Shown here in pieces: positions 26,050 through 34,332 of a stretch of DNA of 64,000 bases. The notes beneath the pieces were generated by a model, which did not search any database, was not told where the DNA came from, and saw only the letters and a program-made list of their open reading frames with translations. The first letter of the stretch is position 1; each line of letters opens with the position of its first letter. The DNA comes from Streptomyces sp. NBC_00083 (GTDB taxonomy: Bacteria > Actinomycetota > Actinomycetes > Streptomycetales > Streptomycetaceae). The position numbers and the translations under genes are program-made. Location: assembly GCF_026343295.1 (NCBI RefSeq), contig NZ_JAPELY010000003.1, forward strand, positions 186,001 through 250,000. The letters run 5' to 3'.

Positions 26050-26784
26050 GTGCGCTCCAGAACGCTTGCTCTCGCCGCCGCCGGCGCCGCCCTGCTCGCC
26101 ACGACCCTCCCCGCCACCGCGCGGGGCGCCGCCGTCCCGGGCGCCGGCGGGCCGGCCTCGGGCGTGCCCGTCGCCGGCGCGCCCGCCTCGGCGCACGAGG
26201 GCTCCATCGGCGCGGCCGAACTCCTCGCCAAGGTGACGGGCTGCGACCAGATCTCCCACGGCAAGTACCGCACGGACGCCGACGCCCCGGCCACCGTGCC
26301 GGTCTGCGGCAAGAACGGCGCCGTGTTCTGGAAGGCGGACCTGGACATCGACTGCGACGGACGCCGCGGCACGGTCTGCAACAAGAAGACCGACCCGTGG
26401 TTCCAGCCCGACACCCGCTTCCACCAGAGCGACGGCGAGCCGCTCGACGCGGCGAAACTGCCGTACGTCGTGGTGCCGAGCCCCGGCCCCGTCTGGGACT
26501 ACCGCGCGTCCGGCATCGAGGGGGGCGGGGTCGCCGCCGTCATCCACGGAGACAAGGTCGCGTACGCCGTGGTCGGTGACACCGGTTCCGGTGGCACCAT
26601 CGGCGAGGCGTCGTACGCGACCGCCAAGGCGCTCGGGCTCGACCCCAGCCCGCGGTCGGGCGGCGCCGAGTCCGACGTCACGTACATCCTGTTCAAGGGG
26701 GCCGGGGCCGACCCGATCGAGGACCACGAAGCCGCGGTGGCGCTCGGTGACACGCTGGCCCACCGATTCCTCGCCGACAACTGA
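26050..26784 (+). CDS. Secreted glycoside hydrolase family 75 (chitosanase-type)
   Basis: 244 aa from GTG 26050, with AGAAGG about 8 nt upstream. The Sec signal peptide is MRSRTLALAAAGAALLATTLPATARG. The mature domain has the GH75 layout: LLAKVTGCDQISHGKYRTDADAPATVPVCGKNGAVFWKADLDIDCDG (with the conserved WKADLDIDCDG catalytic Asp region), TDPWFQPDTRF, PYVVVPSPG, and VAYAVVGDTGSGGTIGEASY. GH75 enzymes cleave chitosan by an inverting mechanism; the acidic pair is expected in D..D..C and VVGDTG. There is no separate binding module. It is secreted, so probably acts on fungal or self-derived chitosan. Stands alone. Confidence 0.88.
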   Translation: MRSRTLALAAAGAALLATTLPATARGAAVPGAGGPASGVPVAGAPASAHEGSIGAAELLAKVTGCDQISHGKYRTDADAPATVPVCGKNGAVFWKADLDIDCDGRRGTVCNKKTDPWFQPDTRFHQSDGEPLDAAKLPYVVVPSPGPVWDYRASGIEGGGVAAVIHGDKVAYAVVGDTGSGGTIGEASYATAKALGLDPSPRSGGAESDVTYILFKGAGADPIEDHEAAVALGDTLAHRFLADN

Positions 26785-26853
26785 CGATGCGTCATGTACG
26801 CGTGGCCGTGCGGGGTTTCATGCGCCCTCGGCACGGTGCGCACCACGGACCCG

Positions 26854-27621
26854 CTAGAGGCACGTGAGGATCCTGGGCCCCGCGTCCGTGACGGCCACCG
26901 TGTGTTCGGCGTGGGCGGCCCGTGCGCCGCTGACGGTGCGCAGGGTCCAGCCGTCGGGTGCGGGGTAGTACGCGTCGCTGCCGTCGGCGATCACCATCGG
27001 CTCGATCGCGAGCACCATCCCGTGGCGCAGCACCATGCCCCGGCCGGCCCGGCCCTCGTTGGGCACGCCCGGGTCCTCGTGCATGTCCCGGCCGATGCCG
27101 TGGCCGCCGAACCCGTCGGGGATGCCGTAGCCGGCGCCGCGGCAGACCCGTCCGATCGCGTGCGCGATGTCGCCGATCCGGTTCCCCACGACCGCCGCGG
27201 CGATCCCGGCGTCCAGCGCCTCGAACGCCGTCTCCACGAGGCGCACGTCCTCGGGGCGGGGGCGGCCGACGATGAAGCTGATCGCCGAGTCCCCGGCCCA
27301 GCCGTCGAGCAGTGCGCCGTAGTCGACGCTGACGAGGTCGCCGTCGCGCAGCCGGTAGTCGTCCGGGATGCCGTGCACGATCGCGTCGTTGACGGAGATG
27401 CAGGCCGTCGCGGGGAAGGGGACCGGGGCGAACTCGGGACGGTAGCCGAGGAAGGGCGAGGTCGCGCCCGCCTTCTCCAGGACCTGCCGCGCCACCGAGT
27501 CCAGTTCACCGAGGCCGACGCCGACCGCGGCGGCCTCCTTCGCTGCGGCCAGGGCCTGGGCCACCACCCGCCCCGCCTCACGCATCGCATCCATCTGCCG
27601 GTCGCTCTTGATCTTCACCAT
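26854..27621 (-). CDS. map: Type I methionine aminopeptidase
   Basis: 255 aa starting at ATG 27621 (MVKIKSDRQMDAMREAGRV); an in-frame ATG at 27627 adds two residues. The dinuclear-metal aminopeptidase fold shows the ligands Asp in SVDYGALLDGW and in AGDSAISF, His in GGHGIGRDMHE, Glu in IEPMV and Glu in AEHTVAVTD; the substrate His is in IVHGIPD. It removes initiator Met from nascent proteins in the cytoplasm. The housekeeping copy in actinomycetes usually sits with adk-infA in the ribosomal cluster, so this is likely an extra paralogue. It is divergent from a small XRE regulator with a 10-bp palindrome between. Confidence 0.92.
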   Translation of the reverse strand: MVKIKSDRQMDAMREAGRVVAQALAAAKEAAAVGVGLGELDSVARQVLEKAGATSPFLGYRPEFAPVPFPATACISVNDAIVHGIPDDYRLRDGDLVSVDYGALLDGWAGDSAISFIVGRPRPEDVRLVETAFEALDAGIAAAVVGNRIGDIAHAIGRVCRGAGYGIPDGFGGHGIGRDMHEDPGVPNEGRAGRGMVLRHGMVLAIEPMVIADGSDAYYPAPDGWTLRTVSGARAAHAEHTVAVTDAGPRILTCL

Positions 27622-27628
27622 GCCCATT

Positions 27629-27641
27629 ACTATACCGGTAT
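27629..27641 (-). promoter_or_regulatory. Candidate leaderless -10 of map with overlapping palindrome
   Basis: On the minus strand TATAGT (27629-27634) ends 7 nt before ATG 27621, so map could be transcribed leaderless from that ATG. A perfect 10-bp palindrome ATACCGGTAT (27632-27641) overlaps the -10 and is a candidate operator, perhaps for the XRE regulator transcribed the other way. No -35 was identified. Confidence 0.4.
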
Positions 27642-27747
27642 TTTAATGGGGTCCGGCCCGGGTCCGGCCCGCGTCCGGAGGGGGCGCCGTCCGGGGTGCG
27701 GAGGAGGTGGACGTCCGCATCCTCAAGTGCCGCCGCGGCGCCGGGTC

Positions 27748-27753
27748 TAGAAT
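27748..27753 (+). promoter_or_regulatory. Candidate -10 box for the leaderless XRE regulator
   Basis: TAGAAT ends 6 nt before ATG 27760; no Shine-Dalgarno site is present and no good -35 was seen. Confidence 0.3.
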
Positions 27754-27759
27754 CGGCGC

Positions 27760-28020
27760 ATGGTCCGCACCCCACTCACCCCCGAAGAGCGTGCACGCGG
27801 CGAGCGGCTCGGCCGGCTGCTGCGGTCGGCCCGTGGGGACCGCAGCATGCCGGAGATCGCGGCCGCGGCCGGCCTCTCCGCCGAGACCCTCCGCAAGATC
27901 GAGACGGGCCGGGCCCCGACCCCCGCCTTCTTCACCGTGGCGGCGCTCGCCTCGGTCCTCGGCCTGTCCATGGACGAGATCGTGTCCGACTGCGCCCCGC
28001 CCCCCGCGGTCGCCGCGTGA
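27760..28020 (+). CDS. Small XRE-family HTH regulator
   Basis: 86 aa, ATG 27760. It is essentially only a helix-turn-helix: ERLGRLLRSARGDRSMPEIAAAAGLSAETLRKIETGRAPTPAFFTVAALASVLGLSMDEI (residues 13-72) is a standard XRE/Cro fold, with the recognition helix in LSAETLRKIETG. There is no ligand or metal domain, so it probably acts as a dimer responding to a partner. It is divergent from map over 138 bp containing the palindrome ATACCGGTAT, and its TGA overlaps the GTG of a Nudix gene. Likely control of map and itself. Confidence 0.85.
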   Translation: MVRTPLTPEERARGERLGRLLRSARGDRSMPEIAAAAGLSAETLRKIETGRAPTPAFFTVAALASVLGLSMDEIVSDCAPPPAVAA

Positions 28021-28532
28021 GCGTGCCCGGCGCCCGCACACCGCGGGCCGCGGCCCGCACCGTCGTACGGGATCCGCTGGGCGCGGTGTTCCTGCTGCGG
28101 TACGACAACGAAGAGGCCGGGCCGCACTGGGCCCTCCCCGGCGGCGGCCTCGATCCGGGCGAGTCGCCCCGCGAGGGCGCCCACCGCGAGCTGCACGAGG
28201 AGACCGGCTGGGCGGGCCTCGAACCGGGCCCGCTCCTGTGCACCTGGACCCACGACTTCACCCGCGCCGGGGTGCCCGTGCGCCAGCACGAGCACGTCTA
28301 TCTCGCGGAGGACCGGGCGCCCCGGCGGGAACCGGCGCCCGAGGTCGCGGCCGACCACCTCGCGGACGGCATCCTCGGCACCCGCTGGTGGACCCCGGAC
28401 GAGCTGCGGCACACGGACGAGCAGATCTGGCCGCCCGGCCTCGCCGCACTGCTCGACGCCTGGACACCCGGCGCCGCACCCGTCGAGCTGGGCCGCGTCA
28501 CCCTCGACCCGGCGCCGGGCCCGCCGCGCTGA
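28017..28532 (+). CDS. Nudix hydrolase
   Basis: 171 aa from GTG 28017, overlapping the stop of the XRE gene (GTGA). The Nudix box is complete: GGGLDPGESPREGAHRELHEETGW (Gx5Ex7REUxEExGU) at about 42-65. Preceding strands are VVRDPLGAVFLLRYDNEEAGPHWALP; the C-terminal part has HEHVYLAED and LGTRWWTPDEL. It hydrolyses a nucleoside diphosphate linked to another group; no substrate subfamily is clear. Translational coupling to the XRE regulator suggests a small regulated unit, xre-nudix, facing map. Confidence 0.88.
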   Translation: MSVPGARTPRAAARTVVRDPLGAVFLLRYDNEEAGPHWALPGGGLDPGESPREGAHRELHEETGWAGLEPGPLLCTWTHDFTRAGVPVRQHEHVYLAEDRAPRREPAPEVAADHLADGILGTRWWTPDELRHTDEQIWPPGLAALLDAWTPGAAPVELGRVTLDPAPGPPR

Positions 28533-28661
28533 CCCTGCTCCCCGGCCCGCCGCTCCCGCGGGCGCGCGTCCCGGCGGGCCCGCGGCCGCGATGCCGTCCC
28601 GGCCTGCCTGTTCGGCGCAACAGATCCTGCGGGCCGGGATGCGCCGGGCGACCGTAGGAGC

Positions 28662-29996
28662 GTGTTCACTCCGTCACTGAGCCGTCGCCGCACCGGTCGG
28701 CGGCGCCCGGCCCGGCCCGCCGCCGTCGCCGCGCTCGGCGCGCTCGCGCTGCTCGCCGCCGCCTGCGCCCCCGCCCCGCACGTGGCCACCGCCTCCGCCG
28801 TGGGCCGCGCGGACCCCGCGACGCTGGTCTTCCACCACCCCGGCGTGGTCGTCGGCCGGGGCCAGCTCGACACCGTGCGCGAGAAGGTGCGGGCCGGTCA
28901 GGAGCCGTGGCACACCGCGTACGAGAAGATGCGGGCGAGCCGCTACGGCTCGCTGCGGTACACCCCGCATCCCGCCGAGACGGTCCCGTGCCCGCCCAAC
29001 GCCGGTCCGCCCGCCTGCGTTTCGGAGCGTGAGGACGCCATCGCCGCGTACACGCAGGCGCTGCTGTGGACGGTGAACGGCAACGAGGCGCACGCCAAGA
29101 AGGCCGTCGAGATCATGGACGGCTGGGCGCGGGTGATGAAGCGGCACACCGAGGGCAACGCCGATCTCCAGACCGCCTGGGCGGGTTCGACGTGGGCGCG
29201 GGCCGCCGACGTCGTGCACGCGGGGTATCCGCAGTGGCGCGCACCGGACGTACAGCGCTTCAAGTGGATGCTGCGCAAGGCGTATCTGCCCGCGGTGACC
29301 GCCAAAGTCCCCGACTACAACGGCAATTGGGAACTCGCGATGACGGACGCGGCCATCGGCATCGCCGTGTTCGTCGAGGACCGCGGGGTCTTCAAGGACG
29401 CCCTGGAGCGCTACCGCGCCCGCGTCCCGGCCTACTTCTACCTCGCGTCGGACGGCAAGCTGCCCAAGCCGCCGCCCGGCGGGACCATGAACACGCCGGA
29501 CAGGCTGGCGACGTACTGGTTCGGACAGCGCACCTACCAGGACGGCCTCGGTCAGGAGACGTGCCGCAACTTCATGCACGTCGGCTACTCCCTCGCCGCC
29601 TCCGCCCACATCGCGGAGACCGCGTGGCAGCAGGGCATCGACCTGTACGGGCCCACGGCCGAACGGCTGAAGGCGGCGCTGGAGTTCCACGCCCACTACC
29701 AGCTGGGCGCCGAGGCTCCCACCTGGCTCTGCGCCGGCCGGGTCGACCGGTCCCTGGGCCCCGACGTCGAGGTGCTGCTCAACCACCTCCAGAACCGGCT
29801 GCACATGACGCTGCCCGAGACGGTCAAGCTCGCCGAGAAGCAGCGCCCGAGCGGAACCGACGACCTCTTCGTCGCCTGGGAGACGCTCACCCACGCGCAG
29901 AACCCGGGCGCGGCGGTCCAGGCCCTGTCCGGCGGAGCTCCTCGGCCGGGCGGGGCCCCGGGGACCGGAATCCGGACGAGTTCAACAGAACGTTGA
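28662..29996 (+). CDS. Alginate-lyase-like lipoprotein (PL5-type fold)
   Basis: 444 aa, GTG 28662; a TAGGAG just before it is close for a ribosome site, but no better start exists. The signal peptide ends LAAAC, giving lipidated Cys35. The body is an alpha-helical toroid as in alginate-lyase domain proteins: LVFHHPGVVVGRGQLDTVREKV, YTQALLWTVNGNEAHAKKAVEIMDGWARVMK, LQTAWAGSTWARAADVVHAGY, NYNGNWELAM-type motif (YNGNWELAMTDAAIGIAVF), and NFMHVGYSLAASAHIAETAWQQG. The substrate polysaccharide is unknown; Streptomyces rarely meets alginate, so a different uronate or glycan is possible. Followed by a degenerate HAD gene, not obviously related. Confidence 0.8.
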   Translation: MFTPSLSRRRTGRRRPARPAAVAALGALALLAAACAPAPHVATASAVGRADPATLVFHHPGVVVGRGQLDTVREKVRAGQEPWHTAYEKMRASRYGSLRYTPHPAETVPCPPNAGPPACVSEREDAIAAYTQALLWTVNGNEAHAKKAVEIMDGWARVMKRHTEGNADLQTAWAGSTWARAADVVHAGYPQWRAPDVQRFKWMLRKAYLPAVTAKVPDYNGNWELAMTDAAIGIAVFVEDRGVFKDALERYRARVPAYFYLASDGKLPKPPPGGTMNTPDRLATYWFGQRTYQDGLGQETCRNFMHVGYSLAASAHIAETAWQQGIDLYGPTAERLKAALEFHAHYQLGAEAPTWLCAGRVDRSLGPDVEVLLNHLQNRLHMTLPETVKLAEKQRPSGTDDLFVAWETLTHAQNPGAAVQALSGGAPRPGGAPGTGIRTSSTER

Positions 29997-30041
29997 ACTT
30001 TGGGGTTGAGCCGCGTGCCGAGGTGGGCATGGTCCCTGGCA

Positions 30042-30581
30042 ATGGACACGACCACTCGCGCCCGCCCCGGGCGCCGCGCCCAGGTGCCCCCCGCCGTCGC
30101 CTTCTTCGACGTGGAGGGCACCCTCCTCGCCGTCCCGGACCTGGCCGGCCCCGCCGTTCCGCTCGGCCGGCTCTGGCACCCGCCGGTCCTCGCGGCGCTG
30201 CACGGCCACGCCGCGCTCGGGCACCTCGTCGTCCTGGTGGCGCACGCGGGCGCCGTCGCGCTCGCGCCGATAGCCCGCGACCTCGCGCCCGACGCCGTGC
30301 TCTGCTCCCGCCCCGGCGCGCCCATGACCGGCCAGGGCAAGGGGTACGCGGCCCGCGCCCTGCTGCGCGACCACCGCGTTCCGGCCGCCCGCTGCTACGC
30401 GTACGCGGACGAGGCGGCCGACCTGCCGCTCCTCGCGGAGGTGGGGCATCCGGTGGTGGTGGGCGACGACCCCGTACTGCTGCGTCACGCCCGGCGCGGC
30501 AACTGGGGCCGCCTCCCGGCGCCGGGCGCCGATCGAGGTGACGCCGCGTCAGGTACGGGGAATCCGTCCACCCCCGGTTGA
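30042..30581 (+). CDS. HAD-superfamily protein with altered catalytic motif
   Basis: 179 aa from ATG 30042; upstream in-frame TTG/GTG codons are possible. It resembles HAD-IB (SerB-like) phosphatases: motif I VAFFDVEGTLL (usual DxDGT), a shortened cap, VVLVAHAGAVALAPIARDL for motif II, Lys in TGQGKGYAARALL, and motif IV YAYADEAADLPLL (usual YADSxxD). The second Asp of motif I is Glu and the usual Ser/Thr of motif II is not evident; it is also shorter than the 220-290 aa of the family. It may be an inactive or specialised relative. Composition matches the genome. Confidence 0.65.
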   Translation: MDTTTRARPGRRAQVPPAVAFFDVEGTLLAVPDLAGPAVPLGRLWHPPVLAALHGHAALGHLVVLVAHAGAVALAPIARDLAPDAVLCSRPGAPMTGQGKGYAARALLRDHRVPAARCYAYADEAADLPLLAEVGHPVVVGDDPVLLRHARRGNWGRLPAPGADRGDAASGTGNPSTPG

Positions 30582-30622
30582 CCTGTGGCACCGCATTCAC
30601 CCCCGCCGAAGCCGCGATGGTC

Positions 30623-30651
30623 TTGCCACGGTGCGTAACGCGCCTTACGGT
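30623..30651 (+). promoter_or_regulatory. Candidate promoter of the pyrimidine/hydantoin operon
   Basis: -35 TTGCCA at 30623-30628 and -10 TACGGT at 30646-30651, spacer 17 bp, both fit streptomycete HrdB-type boxes. The spacer and the first half of the -10 contain the inverted repeat CGTAA-N6-TTACG (30634-30638 and 30645-30649). A start near 30658 would give a leader of about 60 nt to ATG 30717. Confidence 0.5.
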
Positions 30652-30655
30652 CGCA

Positions 30656-30681
30656 TCCACACACGGATCTACGCGTGTGGA
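30656..30681 (+). promoter_or_regulatory. 26-bp inverted repeat at the predicted transcription start, candidate operator
   Basis: TCCACACACG at 30656-30665 and CGCGTGTGGA at 30672-30681 are inverted copies (9 of 10 pairs) around a 6-nt centre GATCTA. It overlaps the start site predicted from the -10 at 30646-30651, the usual place for a repressor operator. The DNA-binding protein is not in the window. Confidence 0.45.
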
Positions 30682-30716
30682 TTTGGCTGGCTGACAACCC
30701 GTCGAAGGAGCAGCTC

Positions 30717-31559
30717 ATGGCCAATGTCGTGCGCGCCGCACTGGTCCAGGCGACCTGGACCGGCGACACCGAATCCATGATCGCCAAGCATGAGGAGCAC
30801 GCCCGCGAGGCGGCCCGGCAGGGTGCGAAGATCATCGGCTTCCAGGAGGTCTTCAACGCGCCGTACTTCTGCCAGGTGCAGGAGGCCGAGCACTACCGCT
30901 GGGCCGAGCCCGTCCCCGACGGGCCGACCGTCACCCGGATGAAGGAACTCGCACGCGAGACCGGGATGGTGATCGTCGTCCCCGTCTTCGAGATCGAGGG
31001 CGAGGGCTTCTACTACAACACCGCGGCCGTCATCGACGCCGACGGCAGCTACCTCGGCAAGTACCGCAAGCACCACATCCCCCAGGTCAAGGGCTTCTGG
31101 GAGAAGTACTACTTCAAGCCGGGCAACCTGGGCTGGCCGGTCTTCGACACGGCCGTCGGCAAGGTCGGCGTGTACATCTGCTACGACCGCCACTTCCCCG
31201 AGGGCTGGCGCCAACTCGGTCTCAACGGAGCCCAGTTGGTCTACAACCCCTCCGCCACCTCGCGCGGCCTCTCCGGCTACCTGTGGCAGCTGGAACAGCC
31301 CGCGTCCGCCGTCGCCAACGAGTACTTCATCGCCGCCATCAACCGCGTCGGCATCGAGGAGTACGGCGACAACGACTTCTACGGGACCAGCTACTTCGTG
31401 GACCCGCGGGGCCAGTTCGTCGGCGACGTGGCCAGCGACAAGGAAGAGGAACTCGTCGTCAGGGACCTCGACTTCGGCCTCATCGAGCAGGTCCGCCAGC
31501 AGTGGGCGTTCTACCGCGACCGGCGCCCCGACGCCTACGAAGGGCTGGTGCAGCCGTGA
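30717..31559 (+). CDS. N-carbamoyl amidohydrolase (beta-ureidopropionase-type nitrilase)
   Basis: 280 aa from ATG 30717, with AAGGAG at about 30705-30710. Upstream in-frame codons lie in the candidate operator and are rejected. Carbon-nitrogen hydrolase with the triad Glu44 (FQEVFN), Lys118 (GKYRKHHIP) and Cys155 (YICYDRHFPE); the sequences GKYRKHHIPQ and CYDRHFPEGWR are typical of N-carbamoyl-beta-alanine/N-carbamoylputrescine hydrolases. It releases NH3 and CO2 from an N-carbamoyl amino acid, e.g. N-carbamoyl-beta-alanine, the third step of reductive pyrimidine catabolism. The stop overlaps the aminotransferase start (GTGA). First gene of a five-gene operon. Confidence 0.9.
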   Translation: MANVVRAALVQATWTGDTESMIAKHEEHAREAARQGAKIIGFQEVFNAPYFCQVQEAEHYRWAEPVPDGPTVTRMKELARETGMVIVVPVFEIEGEGFYYNTAAVIDADGSYLGKYRKHHIPQVKGFWEKYYFKPGNLGWPVFDTAVGKVGVYICYDRHFPEGWRQLGLNGAQLVYNPSATSRGLSGYLWQLEQPASAVANEYFIAAINRVGIEEYGDNDFYGTSYFVDPRGQFVGDVASDKEEELVVRDLDFGLIEQVRQQWAFYRDRRPDAYEGLVQP

Positions 31560-32839
31560 CCCGCAGCCTCCACGACCGCCACCGCGCCGTCCTGCCCGAC
31601 TGGCTCGCGCTCTACTACCGTGAGCCCATCGAGCTCACCCACGGCGAGGGCCGCCACGTCTGGGACGCCGACGGAAACAAGTACCTCGACTTCTTCGGCG
31701 GCATCCTCACCACGATGACCGCCCACGCCCTGCCCGAGGTCACCAAGGCCGTCGCCGAACAGGCCGGCCGGATCATCCACTCCTCGACGCTCTACCTCGA
31801 CCGCCCCATGGTCGAACTCGCCGAGCGCATCGCCCAGTTGTCCGGCATCCCGGACGCCCGGGTCTTCTTCACCACCTCCGGCACCGAGGCCAACGACACC
31901 GCCCTGCTGCTCGCCACCGCCCACCGGGGCTCCAACCAGATCCTCGCGATGCGCAACAGCTACCACGGGCGCTCCTTCAGCGCGGTCGGGATCACCGGCA
32001 ACCACGCCTGGTCCCCGACCAGCCTCTCCCCGCTCCAGACGCTGTACGTGCACGGAGGCGTCCGCACCCGCGGCCCCTACGCCCACCTCGGCGACGCCCA
32101 GTTCATCGAGGCGTGCGTGGCCGACCTCGAAGACCTCCTCGGCCACACCCGCAACGTGGCCGCCCTGATCGCCGAGCCCGTCCAGGGCGTCGGCGGGTTC
32201 ACCTCACCGCCCGACGGCCTGTACGCCGCGTTCCGCGAGGTCCTGGACCGGCACGGCATCCTGTGGATCACCGACGAGGTGCAGACCGGCTGGGGCCGCA
32301 CCGGTGACCACTTCTGGGGCTGGCAGGCCCATGCGCGGAGCGGCCCGCCCGACATCCTCACCTTCGCCAAGGGCATCGGCAACGGCATGTCCATCGGCGG
32401 CGTCGTGGCCCGCGCCGACATCATGAACTGCCTGGACAGCAACTCGATCTCGACCTTCGGCGGCTCCCCGGTCACCATGGCCGCGGGCCTCGCCAACCTC
32501 GGCCACCTCCTCGAACACGACCTCCAGGGCAACGCCCGGCGCGTCGGCGGACTGCTCATCGAGCGGCTCCGCGCGATCTGCGCCCAGCTGCCCGCCGTCC
32601 GCGAGGTCCGCGGCCGCGGGCTCATGGCCGGCATCGAACTGGTGCGGCCCGGCACCGACGAGGCCGACCCGCAGGCGGCGGCGGCGGTCCTCGAAGCCGC
32701 CCGCGAAGGCGGCCTCCTCATCGGCAAGGGCGGCGGCCACGACACCAGCGTGCTGCGCATCGCGCCGCCCCTGTCGCTCACCGTCGCGGAGGCCGAGGAA
32801 GGCGCGGCGATCCTCGAACGCGCCCTGCGCGCCGTGTAG
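31556..32839 (+). CDS. Class III aminotransferase (beta-alanine/omega type)
   Basis: 427 aa, GTG 31556 overlapping the previous stop. PLP-dependent fold type I: EPIELTHGEGRHVWDADGNKYLDFFGGILTTMTAHALPEV, FFTTSGTEANDTAL, NSYHGRSFSAVG, DEVQTGWGRTGDHFWGWQ, and the PLP lysine Lys272 in LTFAKGIGNG. This group includes beta-alanine:pyruvate and 4-aminobutyrate aminotransferases. In this operon it would transaminate beta-alanine (from uracil) or 3-aminoisobutyrate (from thymine) to a semialdehyde. Cytoplasmic. An alternative is an aminotransferase for other N-carbamoyl amino acids if the operon works on hydantoins. Confidence 0.9.
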   Translation: MTRSLHDRHRAVLPDWLALYYREPIELTHGEGRHVWDADGNKYLDFFGGILTTMTAHALPEVTKAVAEQAGRIIHSSTLYLDRPMVELAERIAQLSGIPDARVFFTTSGTEANDTALLLATAHRGSNQILAMRNSYHGRSFSAVGITGNHAWSPTSLSPLQTLYVHGGVRTRGPYAHLGDAQFIEACVADLEDLLGHTRNVAALIAEPVQGVGGFTSPPDGLYAAFREVLDRHGILWITDEVQTGWGRTGDHFWGWQAHARSGPPDILTFAKGIGNGMSIGGVVARADIMNCLDSNSISTFGGSPVTMAAGLANLGHLLEHDLQGNARRVGGLLIERLRAICAQLPAVREVRGRGLMAGIELVRPGTDEADPQAAAAVLEAAREGGLLIGKGGGHDTSVLRIAPPLSLTVAEAEEGAAILERALRAV

Positions 32840-32916
32840 CCGGCACCTCTCCGGCTCAAGCACGAGCGCGAGCACCAGCACGTGTACCCGTACGTGTTCG
32901 AAAGGGAGCTCCACCC

Positions 32917-34320
32917 ATGAGTACCCGCACCCTCATCCGCGGCGGCCTCGTCATCACGGCCTCCGACGAGACGCACGCCGACGTGCTGATCGAGGACGGC
33001 CGGATCGCCGCGCTCGCGGCCCACGGCTCCACCGTGGCCCAGGGCTGGACCGCCGACCGCGTCCTCGACGCCACCGACCGCTACGTCATCCCGGGCGGCG
33101 TCGACGCGCACACCCACATGGAGATGCCCTTCGGCGGCACCTTCGCGTCCGACACCTTCGAGACCGGCACCCGCGCCGCGGCCTGGGGCGGCACCACCAC
33201 CATCGTGGACTTCGCCGTGCAGTCCAAGGGCCAGGCCCTGCGGGCCGGGTTGGACGCCTGGTACGCCAAGGCCGACGGCCGCTGCGCCATCGACTACGGC
33301 TTCCACATGATCCTCTCCGACGTCCACGAGGGCTCCCTCAAGGAGATGGACCTCCTCGTGGCGGAGGGCATCACCTCCTTCAAGCTCTTCATGGCCTACC
33401 CCGGCGTCTTCTACAGCGACGACGGGCAGATCCTGCGCGCCATGCAGCGCGCGGCGGGCAACGGCGGGCTCGTGATGATGCACGCCGAGAACGGCATCGC
33501 CATCGACGTCCTGGTCGAGCAGGCGCTCGCGCGCGGCGAGCGCGACCCCCGCCACCACGGCGAGGTGCGCAAGACGCTCCTGGAGGCCGAGGCCACCCAC
33601 CGGGCCATCCAGCTCGCCCGGGTCGCCGGCGCCCCCCTCTACGTCGTGCACGTCTCGGCGGAGGAGGCCCTCGCGGAACTGGCCGCCGCCCGCGACAAGG
33701 GGCTCCCGGTCTTCGGCGAGACCTGCCCGCAGTATCTGTTCCTGTCCACCGACAACCTCGCCGAGCCGGACTTCGAGGGTGCCAAGTACGTCTGCTCAAC
33801 TCCCTTGCGCCCCAAGGAACATCAGGCCGCGCTCTGGCGGGGCCTGCGCACCAACGACCTCCAGGTCGTCTCCACCGACCACTGCCCGTTCTGCTTCACG
33901 GGCCAGAAAGAGCTGGGCAGGGGCGACTTCTCCAAGATCCCCAACGGCCTGCCCGGCGTCGAGAACCGCATGGACCTGCTGCACCAGGCGGTCGTCGACG
34001 GGCACATCTCCCGCCGCCGCTGGATCGAGATCGCCTGCGCCACCCCGGCCCGGATGTTCGGCCTCTACCCCAAGAAGGGCACCATCGCCCCGGGCGCGGA
34101 CGCCGACATCGTCCTGTACGACCCGCACGCCGAACAGGTCGTCTCCGCCGAGACGCACCACATGAACGTCGACTACTCCGCGTACGAGGGCAGGCGCCTG
34201 ACCGGACAGGTCGAGACGGTCCTCTCGCGCGGCGAACCCGTCATCGAGCAGCGGAAGTTCACGGGCCGGGCCGGACACGGCTGCTACGTCCCGCGCGCCA
34301 CCTGTCAGTACCTCGGCTAG
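32917..34320 (+). CDS. hydA: Dihydropyrimidinase / D-hydantoinase
   Basis: 467 aa, ATG 32917. Amidohydrolase fold: metal pair His65/His67 in GGVDAHTHMEMP, carboxylated Lys156 in ITSFKLFMAYPGV, His189 in VMMHAENG, His in YVVHVSAEEA, Asp in STDHCPFCF. The stereochemistry-gate loop and the KIPNGLPGVENRMDLL block are typical of dihydropyrimidinases. It opens dihydrouracil to N-carbamoyl-beta-alanine (or 5-substituted hydantoins to N-carbamoyl amino acids). Cytoplasmic, Zn-dependent. 77 nt after the aminotransferase and 12 nt before the F420-type oxidoreductase. Confidence 0.93.
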   Translation: MSTRTLIRGGLVITASDETHADVLIEDGRIAALAAHGSTVAQGWTADRVLDATDRYVIPGGVDAHTHMEMPFGGTFASDTFETGTRAAAWGGTTTIVDFAVQSKGQALRAGLDAWYAKADGRCAIDYGFHMILSDVHEGSLKEMDLLVAEGITSFKLFMAYPGVFYSDDGQILRAMQRAAGNGGLVMMHAENGIAIDVLVEQALARGERDPRHHGEVRKTLLEAEATHRAIQLARVAGAPLYVVHVSAEEALAELAAARDKGLPVFGETCPQYLFLSTDNLAEPDFEGAKYVCSTPLRPKEHQAALWRGLRTNDLQVVSTDHCPFCFTGQKELGRGDFSKIPNGLPGVENRMDLLHQAVVDGHISRRRWIEIACATPARMFGLYPKKGTIAPGADADIVLYDPHAEQVVSAETHHMNVDYSAYEGRRLTGQVETVLSRGEPVIEQRKFTGRAGHGCYVPRATCQYLG

Positions 34321-34332
34321 GAGCACCGCACC

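Noticed and set aside
24061..26763. 900-codon open frame on the minus strand
   Set aside because: Runs antisense to ggt and the GH75 gene; low-complexity Arg/Gly/Ala/Val shadow of GC-rich codons, no domain pattern.
30675..30716. Extended start of the carbamoyl amidohydrolase (MWIWLADNPS...)
   Set aside because: Lies in the candidate operator and before the AAGGAG site; family proteins begin at the ATG 30717 equivalent.
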